Part shown: positions 34,019 to 42,783 of the stretch, in pieces
How positions within the stretch are numbered: the stretch's first letter is position 1
Layout: each line of letters opens with the position of its first letter
Assembly (NCBI GenBank): GCA_019009955.1
Contig: CM032228.1
Span: 6,936,001-7,000,000 of the forward strand
Source of the DNA: Riptortus pedestris
Taxonomy: Eukaryota; Arthropoda; Insecta; Hemiptera; Alydidae
Direction: 5' to 3'
Length of the DNA: 64,000 nucleotides
Made by a program: the position numbers and the translations under genes
Notes under the pieces: model-generated
What the model was told of the DNA's origin: nothing
The model's database searches: none
What the model saw: only the letters and a program-made list of their open reading frames with translations

Positions 34019-37000
34019 TATTTCACACGCAGTCACAATTTTTGCTTGATCGTTACCAAACTTGATATTTAAACATTTTATTCAAAAAGAAAGATTAAGT
34101 TTTTTAATGACTGAAATCGGACCAGTGGGAGTGGGGGTTAAGAAGGGGGTTTTTCAAAAATTCGAAATATCTCCATTACTATATGTCGGAATGAAAACTT
34201 GTATAGAACCAATCTTATTGTAAATTAAATTTACTTTAAATTTTGTTATATACATTTATTCTCTATCATGAATATTAACCGAGATATTTGCATTTTTATT
34301 GTGTGCGGATAATGGACAAGATGAGATCGACTGGTGACGGGTCTATTTGTGAGTATCCCCCAAAAGCTAGTTCAGCCATTTCCGTAACTGTTCTGCTCTT
34401 GTGAAATTGGTTTAGAGATTTGTTACTACTACTGTTATTAGTATTAGAGTTATATAGTTATTAGAGATTTCTCAATTGTAAAACTTCACATGGGAAATCT
34501 GCTTAGTTTACGCAGCCCTTGCGTGACGGACTTTTTTAAATAATAAAGTGATTTTCTTTTTATTATGATTTAATAATTGTCTTTAAATGAGTGGCCTCCC
34601 GTTAACCGATAATCACCTTTATAATTTTGTATTTATTTATCTATTCTCTGATAGACAGATGTTTTGATTGTTGACTGTGGTTTCGCTAATTTTGAATCCC
34701 TTGCACCCACAAGCCCTTTCATTCATACTCTCATTCTTGCCCCTTATGATATTCTATCTAATATATTGGGTGTTTGAATTACCTAGTAGCGATGTTTTCT
34801 CTGAGAATTCTTTTCTTGGCTTTCAAGAGTCAAAATTCAACTCCCAATGATTCAGCCTAATCTTGAAACAATTGGTATGGACCTTCATCAAGCAATGACT
34901 CTAATTCTCCTTCTCAAAATCAACTAAAATTTAATGAGTTTCGGCAGCACTTTTCTTCATGTTAAAGTAATGAAGAAAACTCCCCGCATAAAACGCTTTT
35001 ATATACGAAGTTAGACATATTTGATAAAGTAGAACGATTAGTTACTTACGCTTCAACTGAATGACTTACTCTAAAACCCAGGCCCAATGAAAGTAAGATT
35101 ACATGTAGGAGTCACACCCCAGTAGAAGCGACATCTCTGAGGAAACTCTAAACTAATTAAAGTAATCAATAGACCAACACCTGCATACAGACTAGCAAAA
35201 CATATTACATCTATACTATGTGACACAGTGCACCTACCCAACACATACACAATCAAGAACACTACAGGACTAGTGAATAAACTTGCAGGCATACGCATTA
35301 CAGAACGGACAAGACTAGTTTCATTCGACATCAAAGACCTGTACACATCTATACTTGTACAAGAAACCATCGACATACTCACTACAAGACTCAGCGACTT
35401 ATACGATGATGACTACATTAGGGAAATCTATAATCTGACAAAGACAGTTTTGAAACAGAAATATTTTTGCTTTAACAACAACATACTACTTCTTCTCTAC
35501 TTACAGAGATATTCATTCAGCACATTGAAGATACACACACATACAAAAAGTTATGACCAAACACAGCATAACAAAATACAACAGATTTGTAGACGACACC
35601 TTTTGCATTACCGAAACAGACGGCATTTACAAGATATTAACAGACCTAAACACACTCCGCCCCAACATATGTTACACCAAGGAGAGGGAAAATGACAATA
35701 ACACTCAACTCCTTCGACCTCACAATTACCAGGCAAACCAACAGACCGGAATACAAAATATACACAAAGCACACATCCACAGACACGACTATGATGTAAC
35801 ACTGCATTATCAAGATATTCAATTGTAATTACAAATAGTTATTTCCTCTAATGTTGTTATAAAACTGTTTTAAACTAGTTTTGTTGGAATCCTACAGTTC
35901 TAAAACCTATGTCATGTCCTATAGTTCTTTCATGTAGGCTGAAAAGAACGAGGTTAAAATTTAGAGAAGTTTAACCAGTTAACTATTGATTGTAGTTCTT
36001 CATGAATCGATTTGCTGATTCTAGAATTTGTAACATTGTATTGAGCCAGTGTTGCTCCACCTATAGACTACACCTAGCAATTATTCCAGTGAACAGAAAG
36101 TCCTAATTTCTATGGAAACAAATGAGGGGGGGGGGTGACTTCGAATATTTTTCCATGCTGTCAGCACTAGACTATCCAACAATAAAGATATTAGGAAGTG
36201 TATAGGGAGAACTTGAAGGAGAGGGAGCTGGAGTTTTCATGAAATATGGGGTTTTGCAAACATTTGGTTTACGCCGTGATTAAATCCCAGACTTCCCGCA
36301 TAATTAATTTTCCTAATTTATATTCCAAAATTATTAACACAATTCTAAATTCAAAGAGCAAACATTTATGTATCCGTTTTGTGATTTTTGAGTATCTGAT
36401 CAAATATTTAAGATAGTTGGGTATCGGCAAATGAATATTTAATAGAAACGAAACACTATACTTCAGCATTTACGGTTACAGACATATTTAATATTTATCT
36501 TTATAGAAATAAGACTCCATTGTAAGAGTTGGGCGGTTAAGGTTCTTAAGCCTTCAGAATCACTTTTATAATTCAATTTTAGGCAAGTGAGATAAGAGCT
36601 CTCTGAACATGCAATGATACTGGGTTGTTCTGGTAATAAACACTAAAGATGTTTGGGAGAGTAACCACTGACTGAAATTTTTACTATATTGTTTCAATTT
36701 CCCCATTGTATGGCATAGACGTGTATGGGATGGCTCATTAGTGCTCCACAAGACAAGGATATGGGTTCCAGTTATCTTCACAACTAAATTGTGCTTATAT
36801 GTTCTTGTTATTTTTGACTCCTACAGGTAGCATGGGGACATCCCCCCCCCTAGAACCCTTAATGTTCCCCTTGGTGCTAGCTAATGTTATTTTCCATCCA
36901 TTTAGGTAGGTATATACTCTGTGCCTTAGACCAGACCTTTTTTTAACAGATTTTTCTTAAAATTGCCATTAATAGTTTGACCATCTTTGAATTACTTTTC

Positions 37001-38764
37001 AGTATTGGTTAGTTGACCAATAGTTATAATGACAAATCATTTAAACTAAATAAATAACTGTGCTAGGAGAAACTTCATCTCACTGACACTCTACTTTTCG
37101 ATTAAGCAAGAATATAATTATTTCATATATTAGATACGAAAGTTAACGATTATTATTATACAATATAGTTTATTTTAAAAAGCCTGGTTACAAATAAAGC
37201 ATACTTAATGTGATGTAGGTAAAGGGCGGATAGGAGCAGGAGTGAATAGGTTGGTGGGCATTTGGGCTGCATTCTCTACCGTGTGAATTGGCCATTAAAG
37301 GGTTATGTACTTTGTTTGCCGATGCCCAGTTATCCTTAAAATCTTTAAGTAAGTCAGGGGCCAACTAAAATTATGTTTAATGGTATTCTTATCCAATTAA
37401 CAGCCTACTATAGTTTCTGCAGAGATCATTGCTTGAAAAAGTTATTTTTTTCCTAAACTTATGCTACTGCCCTTTTCACATATTTTATAATTATATGATT
37501 ATATTTCATGCTATGAAATGTGTGTTTACATTGTTTCATCTAAAATGATTTCATTGTGTAACTTTACTGTTCCATGCAGACAGTGAAATTGAATAAGAGG
37601 GATTTGAGTTGTAGTGATAGATCCAGTATTGCTATTCCTTGCAACAAGTCCGTATGATTATGTACAAATTTATTACCTGTAATTAGAGTTTATTTGTATG
37701 TTCATTCATGTCCTTTCATTAGTTAAATTGTTTCAGGTCATTAGATTAAATAAAAAGAAACGAACTGTTAGAAGTAATGGATTTCGTAATTCGCTCAACG
37801 ACACCCTCGTTAGATGGTGGCGGCAAATGCGCTACATGCACAGGAATCAGGTCAGTATTATTTATTACTTTCCTTTTGTTCATTTTTTATTTTCTTGAGC
37901 TAAGCAGGACTATACAACCTTTTCAGGACTACACAGTGACAAATTAAAACAGACTTCAAAGCTATATGTTTTTAGCAGATTTCCCTTAATGGAAATTAGC
38001 TATTGAGGCTCTCATAATGTAGTTTTTTGAAAATTTCTTCAAATGTCCATTGATCCTACCAAGGAAATGATGAAAGCGAATGAGGGGGGCCAATAAATAT
38101 TGATCTCAGTGCAATCTACTAAAGGTGTTAGACAATTAACTTAGATTTGAAAAGTTAAATGAAAGTGTGATAATCTATCACGGTGAGCTACCATGTACCA
38201 AGTTTAATAAATTCATACATGGTATAGCATCATTGACTGTAACAATATTTTTGTTCAAACTACTTGCTTTAAACATTGTTATACAAAAAAAAATTATATA
38301 TCAAAAGCTACTTAAAATAACAATGCAAGCAAATTTTGTTGAACAGCATGCACAGAAATATGTACATTTCGGTTGAAAAATAAATAAGAAATGAAATATT
38401 ATGCTTATTTTTTTCTGATCTCCATTACAAGCCCACTTCTGTTTGTAGTCAAGAATGTTAATATACCTTATAATCTAGTAATGGTCGGTGCAAATGCAGA
38501 CACTGAGTTTTGTTAAGTTTCATTTAGCCAATTGTTACCTTTAAATTGTTCGTTGAGAAGATAATACACATGATTGAGTTCAGTTTAGTCTTTTGTGATC
38601 TTTAAAATTGTTGACCCCTTCTATAGTTTTTAGCAGATTTCCCTCAAGGGAAATCAGCTATGAGGTCGTATTCATGACACGATTTTAAAAATTTTTCTTC
38701 AAATGTCCATTGATCCTACCCAGGAGATGACGAAAATGAGGTCCATTCAAAACTGTATATATTA

Positions 38765-38799
<35 letters not shown>

Positions 38800-40659
38800 C
38801 TGTTACCGCTCTAGCGGTCACAATTATTAGTTAATCGTTACCAAACTCAATATTTAGTCGTTTTATGTAAAAAGAAAGATCAAGTTCGTTATTGGCTGAA
38901 ATTGGACCTGTGCATGTAGTTGTTTTTGTTTTTTTTAAATATAATTCATAATCATAGAAAGTATTTTGTCCACCAAACTATGTTTGAATTAAACTTCCTT
39001 TTCCTTGAAACGGTACAAAGACCATCAGTGACTGAAAACCGAACAGAAAATGTAATATACTGCTAATTTTTATTTTAGGCTTCTCTTATAACCCCCCCCC
39101 CCTCCTGTTTGAACCTAAAAAGTTTAATATAGCTTATAATCGTTTAAGAATTAATGCTAATTCACATGCTGAGTTTTGTTAAGTTCCGTTCAATCGTTAG
39201 TGCCAAATACAATTGTCGGCTACCGTTTTAGTTTTCAGTGTATATCTCGTTTATACTTGGTATACGACAAAAGTGAATATGACAAAAGTTACTCTAAATA
39301 ACAAAATAACCAACTTTTGTCATGTTCATACTTGCCGAAAAACCGATAGAAAACGAAATATCACTATTTTTAATTTCAGGGCTCCCTTACAACCCACACT
39401 CCTGCCCGTCCCTAGAAATGTTGGTATGGCTTATTCTAAAGAAGGCGTTAGTTTTATTACACATACCGAGTTTTATTTAATTCGGTTGAGTCTTTTGTGC
39501 CAAATAAAATTATTGACTCCCGCTATAATGTTTAGCGTATAACGCATTTATACTTCGGTATTCGACGAAAGTTTATATAACAAAAGTTACTCTAAATAAC
39601 AAAATAAACAACTTTTGTTATGTGCATATTTGCCGAAAAACCAATAGGAAACGAAATATCGCTATTTTTAATTTCAGGTCTCCCTCATAACCCCCACTCC
39701 TGTTCGTCTCAGAGAATATTAATATAGCCTAAAGTCTTAAGTTGGGCTAGTAGTAATATACATACCAAGTATCATAAAATTCGGTTCAGCCGTTTATGTG
39801 TGAAAAGGTAAAAACAAACAGACACGAAAGAAACAAAATGTAGTTATGGTGTCTATGACATGTGAAACATTGTATTCAAGAGACTTTTATTATACGAGAT
39901 ACATGGAAATATGTTCTAGTGACTCCCCCCCTCCCCTTGTCTTAACGTCTTAGACTACTAATATATGATTGATTGAGATAACAATTATTCTGACTCATTA
40001 TTAATTACAATTCTAGATAAAGTAAATAGTTCTCAATAAAATTAATATGTTATATTCTGATATATTTCAGTAATTGATTTTCATTCCGGTGTGAAGCTGG
40101 TAGACCTGTTTGTTTATACAGACGCTTCCTGTCGGCAGGTTATTGAAATTGAATGAAACTTTTCTTATTTCCATTTGTATTTATTCATGGTTGTGTTGTG
40201 CTACCAGTATGTAGATTTATGTATTGTTAAACTTCACGAGGGAAATCTGCTCAGTTTACACAGCCCCTGTGTGACGGACGTTTTTACATGGAGAATGCCT
40301 TTCATGTAAACACACACAACCTTCTATGTGTACACACGCCTTGTGTATATATTCACACATTCAATATTTTCATTGGCCTTCTGCATTATAAAATATTTTC
40401 CCATTTATACTGCCGTTACCGGGAGAGAGGAGGGTCGAGATATAGTCGTTTACATATCTATATTTTTATGAATGGACATTACACATTTTTATGTTTTTCA
40501 ATTAATTTGTCTTTATTTGAACAGAGTTTGAGAGATAATGCTCCAATATTTATCGAGATCGGTGCGCTGACTGCATTTCATCGAATGGCGGACCGTGCCG
40601 ATGAATCATCTTCAGAACCATCTTCTTCATCATCATCTTCGCTGAGCAGCGATGACTAA
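20523..40659 (+). CDS. DCAF8: DCAF8, DDB1- and CUL4-associated factor 8, ten coding exons
   Basis: WD40 substrate receptor of the CUL4-DDB1 ubiquitin ligase (family knowledge). Coding join: 20523-20762, 21619-21803, 23741-23990, 24573-24808, 25933-26107, 28214-28376, 31601-31731, 32890-33009, 37737-37850, 40525-40659. That is 1749 bases, 582 residues, close to the roughly 600 of vertebrate DCAF8. All phases agree. Residues 1-80 are acidic. [14 protein letters not shown] (about 129-142) and [20 protein letters not shown] match the family. Seven WD repeats run from about H176 to W485, with D-x-R motifs at 296-298 (DVR) and 343-345 (DRR), the type used for DDB1 binding. [19 protein letters not shown] and [18 protein letters not shown] are near-diagnostic. 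The tail is Ser/Asp-rich. Nine introns range from about 0.6 to 4.7 kb and nearly all contain transposon DNA. The intron 7 donor is GC. No frameshift or internal stop is seen, so the gene looks functional. Confidence 0.93.
20818..20961 (-). repeat. LTR fragment, same family as 27119-27848
   Basis: GTAGCAATCTGGGTG, CACGACAAAACCACTTG, AATTAAGGAAGGG and ATATAAATTTATT match the first 130 bases of the LTR in intron 5, in the same orientation. Confidence 0.6.
20962..21514 (+). repeat. HINE-like element, long variant, 5' truncated (DCAF8 intron 1)
   Basis: It begins AGCAGATATAAATATTG, missing the TA block and half the core. It keeps the long module, GTGGGAAATCTGCTTAGTTT, hairpin GCAGCCCCTGC and T run. 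Confidence 0.72.
21619..21803 (+). CDS. DCAF8: DCAF8 coding exon 2
   Basis: Acceptor TTTTTTAG|GAG, donor AAAAG|GTGAGT, ends in phase 2. It encodes [13 protein letters not shown] through [17 protein letters not shown], the conserved block just before the beta-propeller. A solo LTR begins 16 bases beyond the donor. Confidence 0.9.
21820..22476 (+). mobile_element. Solo LTR, Ty3/gypsy-like, copy 2 (DCAF8 intron 2)
   Basis: TGTTGAGAAAATT to CATAACA, flanked by ATAT (21816-21819) and ATAG (22477-22480). TATA box TATAAAAG at 22005, initiator-like GAGTTAGTTAGTTTG near 22030, repeats of AGAACAGT...GTGCCGTG, and AATAAA near 22434. It lies in sense orientation 16 bases after the exon 2 donor, so its promoter and poly(A) signal could disturb splicing. 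Confidence 0.82.
22722..23287 (+). repeat. HINE-like element (DCAF8 intron 2)
   Basis: 5' palindrome with one change, GATCCTACCCAGTAGATAAC, TA tract with a CTCTCTCT interruption, shortened core, a 3' module with AACCGTTCGGCTCTTGTG, and a decayed hairpin ACACAGCCCCAGCGT. Confidence 0.75.
23741..23990 (+). CDS. DCAF8: DCAF8 coding exon 3, WD repeat 1
   Basis: Acceptor CCTTTTCAG, donor TTCCAA|GTGAGT, ends in phase 0. It encodes [20 protein letters not shown], then [20 protein letters not shown] and the WNW end of WD repeat 1, then GHISNVFQ, which opens repeat 2. Confidence 0.93.
24107..24465 (+). repeat. HINE-like element with LTR fragment inside (DCAF8 intron 3)
   Basis: The 5' end to ATCCTACCCAGGAGATGGC and the 3' end from CACGGTGGTGTTGTGTTACC flank about 120 bases of foreign sequence (24226-24349). 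TA block and core are missing. Confidence 0.68.
24226..24349 (-). repeat. LTR end fragment
   Basis: On the - strand it starts TGTTGCGAAAATTAAATACT, like the solo LTR at 281. The rest (CACGTGTTTGAGGAGTGTGG) differs, so it is a related LTR family. Confidence 0.5.
24573..24808 (+). CDS. DCAF8: DCAF8 coding exon 4, WD repeats 2-3
   Basis: Acceptor TTTTTTTCAG, donor AAGAG|GTAAGT, ends in phase 2. It encodes [20 protein letters not shown], a second repeat ending in [14 protein letters not shown], and the basic EKKPKR. DVR is one candidate DDB1-contact motif. Confidence 0.93.
25314..25835 (+). repeat. HINE-like element, 3' truncated (DCAF8 intron 4)
   Basis: 5' palindrome (CTTTAAAG centre), short TA tract, core, and the first part of the long 3' module. 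The terminal hairpin is absent. Confidence 0.7.
25933..26107 (+). CDS. DCAF8: DCAF8 coding exon 5, WD repeat 4
   Basis: The acceptor follows a run of T (TTTTTTTTTAG); the donor is CAATTA|GTAAGT (phase 0). It encodes [20 protein letters not shown], then [18 protein letters not shown], a second D-x-R motif, and LKFYPHQL. A truncated HINE-like copy ends only about 100 bases upstream of the acceptor. Confidence 0.92.
26256..26664 (+). repeat. HINE-like element, 3' truncated (DCAF8 intron 5)
   Basis: 5' end with a short deletion in the palindrome, TCGATTCTACCCAGGATATG, a short TA tract, and core to GGATTTTTATTAAGTGTGTG. The 49-bp tandem array replaces its 3' end. Confidence 0.7.
26665..28134. repeat. 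49-bp tandem array split by a solo LTR (DCAF8 intron 5)
   Basis: The unit begins AGGATATAAACATACATTAA and ends AACTCCTAACAAT. About nine units lie at 26665-27118 and about six at 27849-28134, with single-base variants. The LTR at 27119-27848 divides it and has duplicated ACAT. Confidence 0.92.
27119..27848 (-). mobile_element. Solo LTR inserted in the tandem array
   Basis: It reads TGTTGCGATCTGG at the left and TTCATTACA at the right, flanked by the 4-bp duplication ACAT (27115-27118 and 27849-27852). On the - strand a TATA-like CCCTATATAAGG stands near 27525, so I place its transcription on -. It shows no coding sequence. Confidence 0.78.
28214..28376 (+). CDS. DCAF8: DCAF8 coding exon 6, WD repeat 5
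   Basis: Acceptor TTCTTCTTGCAG, donor GAAACAG|GTTTGT, ends in phase 1. It encodes [20 protein letters not shown], the typical [11 protein letters not shown] of this family, and [12 protein letters not shown]. The 49-bp tandem array of intron 5 ends about 80 bases before it. Confidence 0.92.
28940..29400 (-). pseudogene. LINE reverse transcriptase C-terminal relic
   Basis: On the - strand near 29300-29390: [20 protein letters not shown] then FEAMKM. Near 28960-29080: [16 protein letters not shown] and [14 protein letters not shown]. Both match the end of insect LINE RTs (SETWTL.K, LGHIIR..., I.EGK..G). Stops and the 75-bp hairpin at 29166-29240 break it. Confidence 0.6.
29166..29240. repeat. 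75-bp hairpin insertion
   Basis: 37-base arms (AGGTAGG...GGCTACGCTTCCATTATAA and its reverse complement) around one G, three mismatches. It lies inside a LINE relic, so it is an inserted or newly formed fold-back. Confidence 0.8.
30150..30680 (+). pseudogene. LINE relic with RNase H domain end
   Basis: [20 protein letters not shown] followed by LAKEAAQDT is the RNase H end of I/R1-type LINEs. Downstream, broken frames give [21 protein letters not shown] and DSQTM...[11 protein letters not shown] text, the His/Cys tail. It lies in DCAF8 intron 6. Confidence 0.7.
30970..31183 (-). repeat. tRNA-derived SINE, copy 1
   Basis: On the - strand: GGGGCTCAGGTTAGCCATGT..., B-box-like GAGTTCGATTCCCGCC, body GTGACGAAATTCATTAAATA, tail GGACGTTAATAAATA. 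Same family as the copy at 49719-49953. Confidence 0.75.
31170..31285. repeat. Two adjacent palindromes next to the SINE
   Basis: First: 31170-31190 against 31197-31217 (one mismatch), which turns back the SINE head. Second: 31219-31248 against 31256-31285, 30-base arms (CACGTTAATCAACCATATAA) that are perfect, with loop ATATTTG. Confidence 0.85.
31354..31510 (-). pseudogene. LINE C-terminal relic
   Basis: The - strand reads [20 protein letters not shown] then [12 protein letters not shown], the same segment as in the LINE at 30450-30560. It is an opposite-strand copy fragment just before DCAF8 exon 7. Confidence 0.6.
31601..31731 (+). CDS. DCAF8: DCAF8 coding exon 7, WD repeat 6, GC donor
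   Basis: Acceptor AATTTTTTAG. It encodes [29 protein letters not shown] and [10 protein letters not shown]. The best end is GGAGTG|GCAAGT, a GC donor with a strong AAGT tail. It keeps the second-last Val of the conserved GVVNCLEPH-type junction. The only nearby GT donor (GGA|GTGGCA) is in frame too but is a poor match and drops that Val. Confidence 0.88.
32072..32365. mobile_element. MITE with about 75-bp terminal inverted repeats (DCAF8 intron 7)
   Basis: The ends AGAGATCTGATAGATCAAAA and TTTTGATCTATCGGATCTCT extend inward through GCACTGAAAGTG...CTTGAAA and AAACTTCATAAA on each side. 294 bases, no coding. No clear target duplication. Confidence 0.8.
32890..33009 (+). CDS. DCAF8: DCAF8 coding exon 8, WD repeat 7
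   Basis: Acceptor TTTAATTAG, donor GCAAAG|GTATGT, 40 whole codons. It encodes [20 protein letters not shown], then [13 protein letters not shown], closing the propeller, and GLAK. Confidence 0.92.
33374..33574 (-). repeat. tRNA-derived SINE, copy 2 (DCAF8 intron 8)
   Basis: On the - strand: GAGGCTCAGGTTAGCCCTCT, GGGTTCGATACCAATG, GTTATCTATC-like tail. Older and more diverged than copies 4 and 5. Confidence 0.68.
33821..34537 (+). repeat. HINE-like element, full length (DCAF8 intron 8)
   Basis: TTTT-AGCAGATTTCCCTTAG, GATCCTACCGAGGAGTTGAC, TA tract of about 70 bases, core, 3' module with CAGCCATTTCCGTAACTG, GGGAAATCTGCTTAGTTTAC, hairpin, GACGGAC and six T. Confidence 0.8.
35060..35830 (+). 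pseudogene. Penelope-like retroelement RT relic (DCAF8 intron 8)
   Basis: Broken frames give [50 protein letters not shown], then after a frame change [20 protein letters not shown] and [25 protein letters not shown] and the (Y/F)VDD box with this spacing are typical of Penelope-like RT. Several stops and shifts; no GIY-YIG domain seen. Confidence 0.75.
35831..37730. other. Remaining DCAF8 intron 8 sequence
   Basis: AT-rich, with short runs of G (36126) and C (36842). No repeat family or coding relic recognised. Confidence 0.4.
37737..37850 (+). CDS. DCAF8: DCAF8 coding exon 9, basic C-terminal helix region
   Basis: Acceptor ATTGTTTCAG, donor AATCAG|GTCAGT, 38 whole codons. It encodes [16 protein letters not shown] and [15 protein letters not shown]. 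The basic, Trp/Arg-rich stretch matches the region after the last WD repeat in DCAF8. Confidence 0.88.
37969..38080 (+). repeat. HINE-like 5' fragment (DCAF8 intron 9)
   Basis: TTTT-AGCAGATTTCCCTTAA, CTTCAAATGTCCATTGATCC, ending at GATGAAAGCGAATGAGG before the TA block. Confidence 0.68.
38627..40285 (+). repeat. HINE-like element split by a Helitron relic (DCAF8 intron 9)
   Basis: The left part (38627-38912) has the 5' palindrome, TA block and start of the core. The right part (about 39869-40285) has the end of the long 3' module, GGGAAATCTGCTCAGTTTAC and hairpin. Between them are about 150 unassigned bases and a reverse Helitron. Confidence 0.72.
39060..39868 (-). mobile_element. Helitron relic, reverse, with two internal units
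   Basis: It shares with 10583-11655, in reverse, CACTCCTGCCCGTC..., ACCGAGTTTTATTTAATTCG, ACAAAATAAACAACTTTTGT and the end TGTCTATGACATGTGAAAC. Units begin about 300 bases apart. The CTAG hairpin end is missing. Confidence 0.68.
40525..40659 (+). CDS. DCAF8: DCAF8 coding exon 10 and stop
   Basis: Acceptor TTTATTTGAACAG. It encodes [32 protein letters not shown] and a Ser run ending SSDD, then TAA at 40657-40659. A longer open frame extends upstream into the intron, but the acceptor and phase fix the exon start here. Confidence 0.87.
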   Translation, partial: SLRDNAPIFIEIGALTAFHRMADRADESSSEPSSSSSSSLSSDD

Positions 40660-40738
40660 ACACCTACTCCTCCACATCTCTCTCTTTCTCTAATGCCTCA
40701 AGAGAATTTTAGATATATATATACTTTGTGATATAATT

Positions 40739-40744
40739 AATAAA
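40739..40744 (+). terminator. DCAF8: Candidate polyadenylation signal of DCAF8
   Basis: AATAAA stands 80 bases after the stop codon in AT-rich sequence. Other AATAAA-like hexamers follow near 40965, so the exact 3' end is open. Confidence 0.45.
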
Positions 40745-41199
40745 AATAATGAGATCTGCTATATGATTGAAATATCAGTTGAGCGTCTGTTGCTTTCCCT
40801 CAATGGTATCAAGGAAAGAGTACATAAATTATTCCTTCGTTGCTTTGAGAGTTGTCATTTCATTTTCATTTTATTACAAATGAATTCTCTAGATATTTAA
40901 ATTACAGTTGTTTTATGTCATAAATAGTTCTGTTTTAAATGCCTTTAAAGTTTGCTTGAATATATAAATTAATAAATGTTAATATTGAAAGATTTTTGAT
41001 TACATAATAGTATTTCATTTAATGGTGGTTATTTTCATTTAATAGAGAATGCAATTTGGGTTAGTGAGCTGAACATAAGATATTTAATGCACTTTAATCT
41101 ATTTTGCTAGTTGTTTATTGAGTTGAAATGTCATGCTAAAGCATGGTGAAAATACTTACAGGGTAAATGGTACTAAGATGACTTTTGTGGATGTCTTGG

Positions 41200-41830
41200 C
41201 TATTTCATGAAAGTACTTTCTGCTTTATTGGCATCTCTGGAAAGTGTCTGGGAAAATGAAGGAAAATATAAAGAATACAATTGACCCAAATCTACAATGT
41301 AATTACCATTTTGTTTGATAATCAGTCCCCATCTTTTGGGAAGCTTCATAATTCCATTTTCATAAAACATCCTAGACTTATTGCTGAAAAGCTGATCAAG
41401 GTGTTTTTTGCAGTCTTCTAGAGAACTAAAAGTCTTACCAATTACCTCGCCTTCACAATGAAGAGTGAAGCAAAACTTCTTATAGCTGCAGTCCAACAAT
41501 TTGTTCCAAAAAACAAAACTCCTTCCCTTTAGCAACAGAGCATAGCTTTTTGGAGACGGTTATTGTCCATTCAAGTCGGTTGTGGTGCAAGGATCCCATG
41601 ATCATTTTGGCTCGACATTATTTTAAACAACTCATTTTTCATCTCCAATTACTAAACGTTTCAAAAATTGGTTGTTTTCACGGTGTTTGAATGTTAAATT
41701 AAAAATAAATTCATGGCCCATCAAATTGGGTACTGAAGGAAAAGATTTAAGCCAGTGTAACATTGATAAGATAAAAAAAACTGAAGAAAATTCCATCTTT
41801 CCCAAAAAACAGGCCAAGTGCCTTGCAGAA
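41200..41830 (-). pseudogene. mariner-type transposase relic
   Basis: The - strand gives RENNQFLKRLVIGDEK (the GDEKW catalytic Asp region), then stop-broken text, LLKGRSFVFWNKLLDCSY, KTFSSLEDCKKHLDQLFSNK and MFYENGIMKLPKRWG. This is the C-terminal half of a mariner transposase. Several stops; the middle is shortened. It lies about 0.5 kb beyond DCAF8. Confidence 0.72.
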
Positions 41831-42576
41831 ATCGCTAGAATCTTTCCAAATATATATATATATATATATTCACAACTATTTGTTTTTCTTTCTGTAAGTT
41901 TTATTGGATACTTAAGTTAAATAAGAAATTGTTTTATTTGTCTGAGGTGTGATTATATTTGAATTAGTTGATATTAAAGACTAAAAATTATACTGTTTCA
42001 TATTTAACCCAAATAATGTATTTTCTGTCGATGTTGATTTAACATGTCTTTTCTCTTCACGGTTTGATTTGAAACTCGGGAGACAACACTTTGCCTTTGC
42101 TTTACCACATTAACATCCTTTACTCCTTAATATAAGAAGGGGCAATATAAGTTGGAAATTCTTGAGAGTGAACTTTCTACTGATTCACTAAAAGGTTTTC
42201 CTTAACTTACTACCTGATAAAGGGAAAGCAACTGTTTGATCACTGTATGTATTAGCAATGTATTTAACTGATTATTAGATTTATAAAGAACTGATATTAA
42301 CCATTTGGTCTATTGTCGATAACAGTGCCAAATATACGGTCACTATTGAAACAGATAGTTTAAAACATGTTCGTTGTCTTTCTTCATAGTCTAAACACAT
42401 ATTGTAAGAGTAGGAAAAATATATTGATGAACCAATTTGTTCTGAAATCTTTTAAAGTGCAAATGAAAGTGATAAATAGAAAATAAAGAATACATGTATT
42501 ATTTGTATTTGCTATGATATCAAACTTAAGTTTTTCAAATAAATTCGATAGCTTCTATAAACGTATTTGTTAAATG
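41831..42576. other. AT-rich sequence, no gene seen
   Basis: A short TA tract (41851-41869), then plain AT-rich sequence. Confidence 0.4.
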
Positions 42577-42783
42577 TTATTTATTATTGCCACTAAATGC
42601 TACTTTGGCCAATTGGGATCCTATTTCTAGCGAGGGTAGATTATGGACTTGTCACTGCCAGGGTAGGAATGAGATTGTTACTAAATAAATTCTAACTGCC
42701 CAGGCGGGAATCAAACCCGCGACTTTGAATTTAGTAAGTGTATTGAGACCACTGGCTTAACTCACTCTGCTAACCTGAGCCCC
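42577..42783 (-). repeat. tRNA-derived SINE, copy 3
   Basis: On the - strand: GGGGGCTCAGGTTAGCAGAG, GGGTTTGATTCCCGCC (B box), CTGGGCAGTT, and the body with GCCAATTGG-like changes. Diverged. Confidence 0.7.

Noticed and set aside
40288..40524. Upstream extension of the last DCAF8 frame ([13 protein letters not shown]...)
   Set aside because: It lies in intron 9. The acceptor at 40521-40524 and phase with exon 9 set the exon start at 40525.
41672..41920. 82-codon + frame
   Set aside because: It is antisense to the mariner transposase relic and runs into a TA tract.
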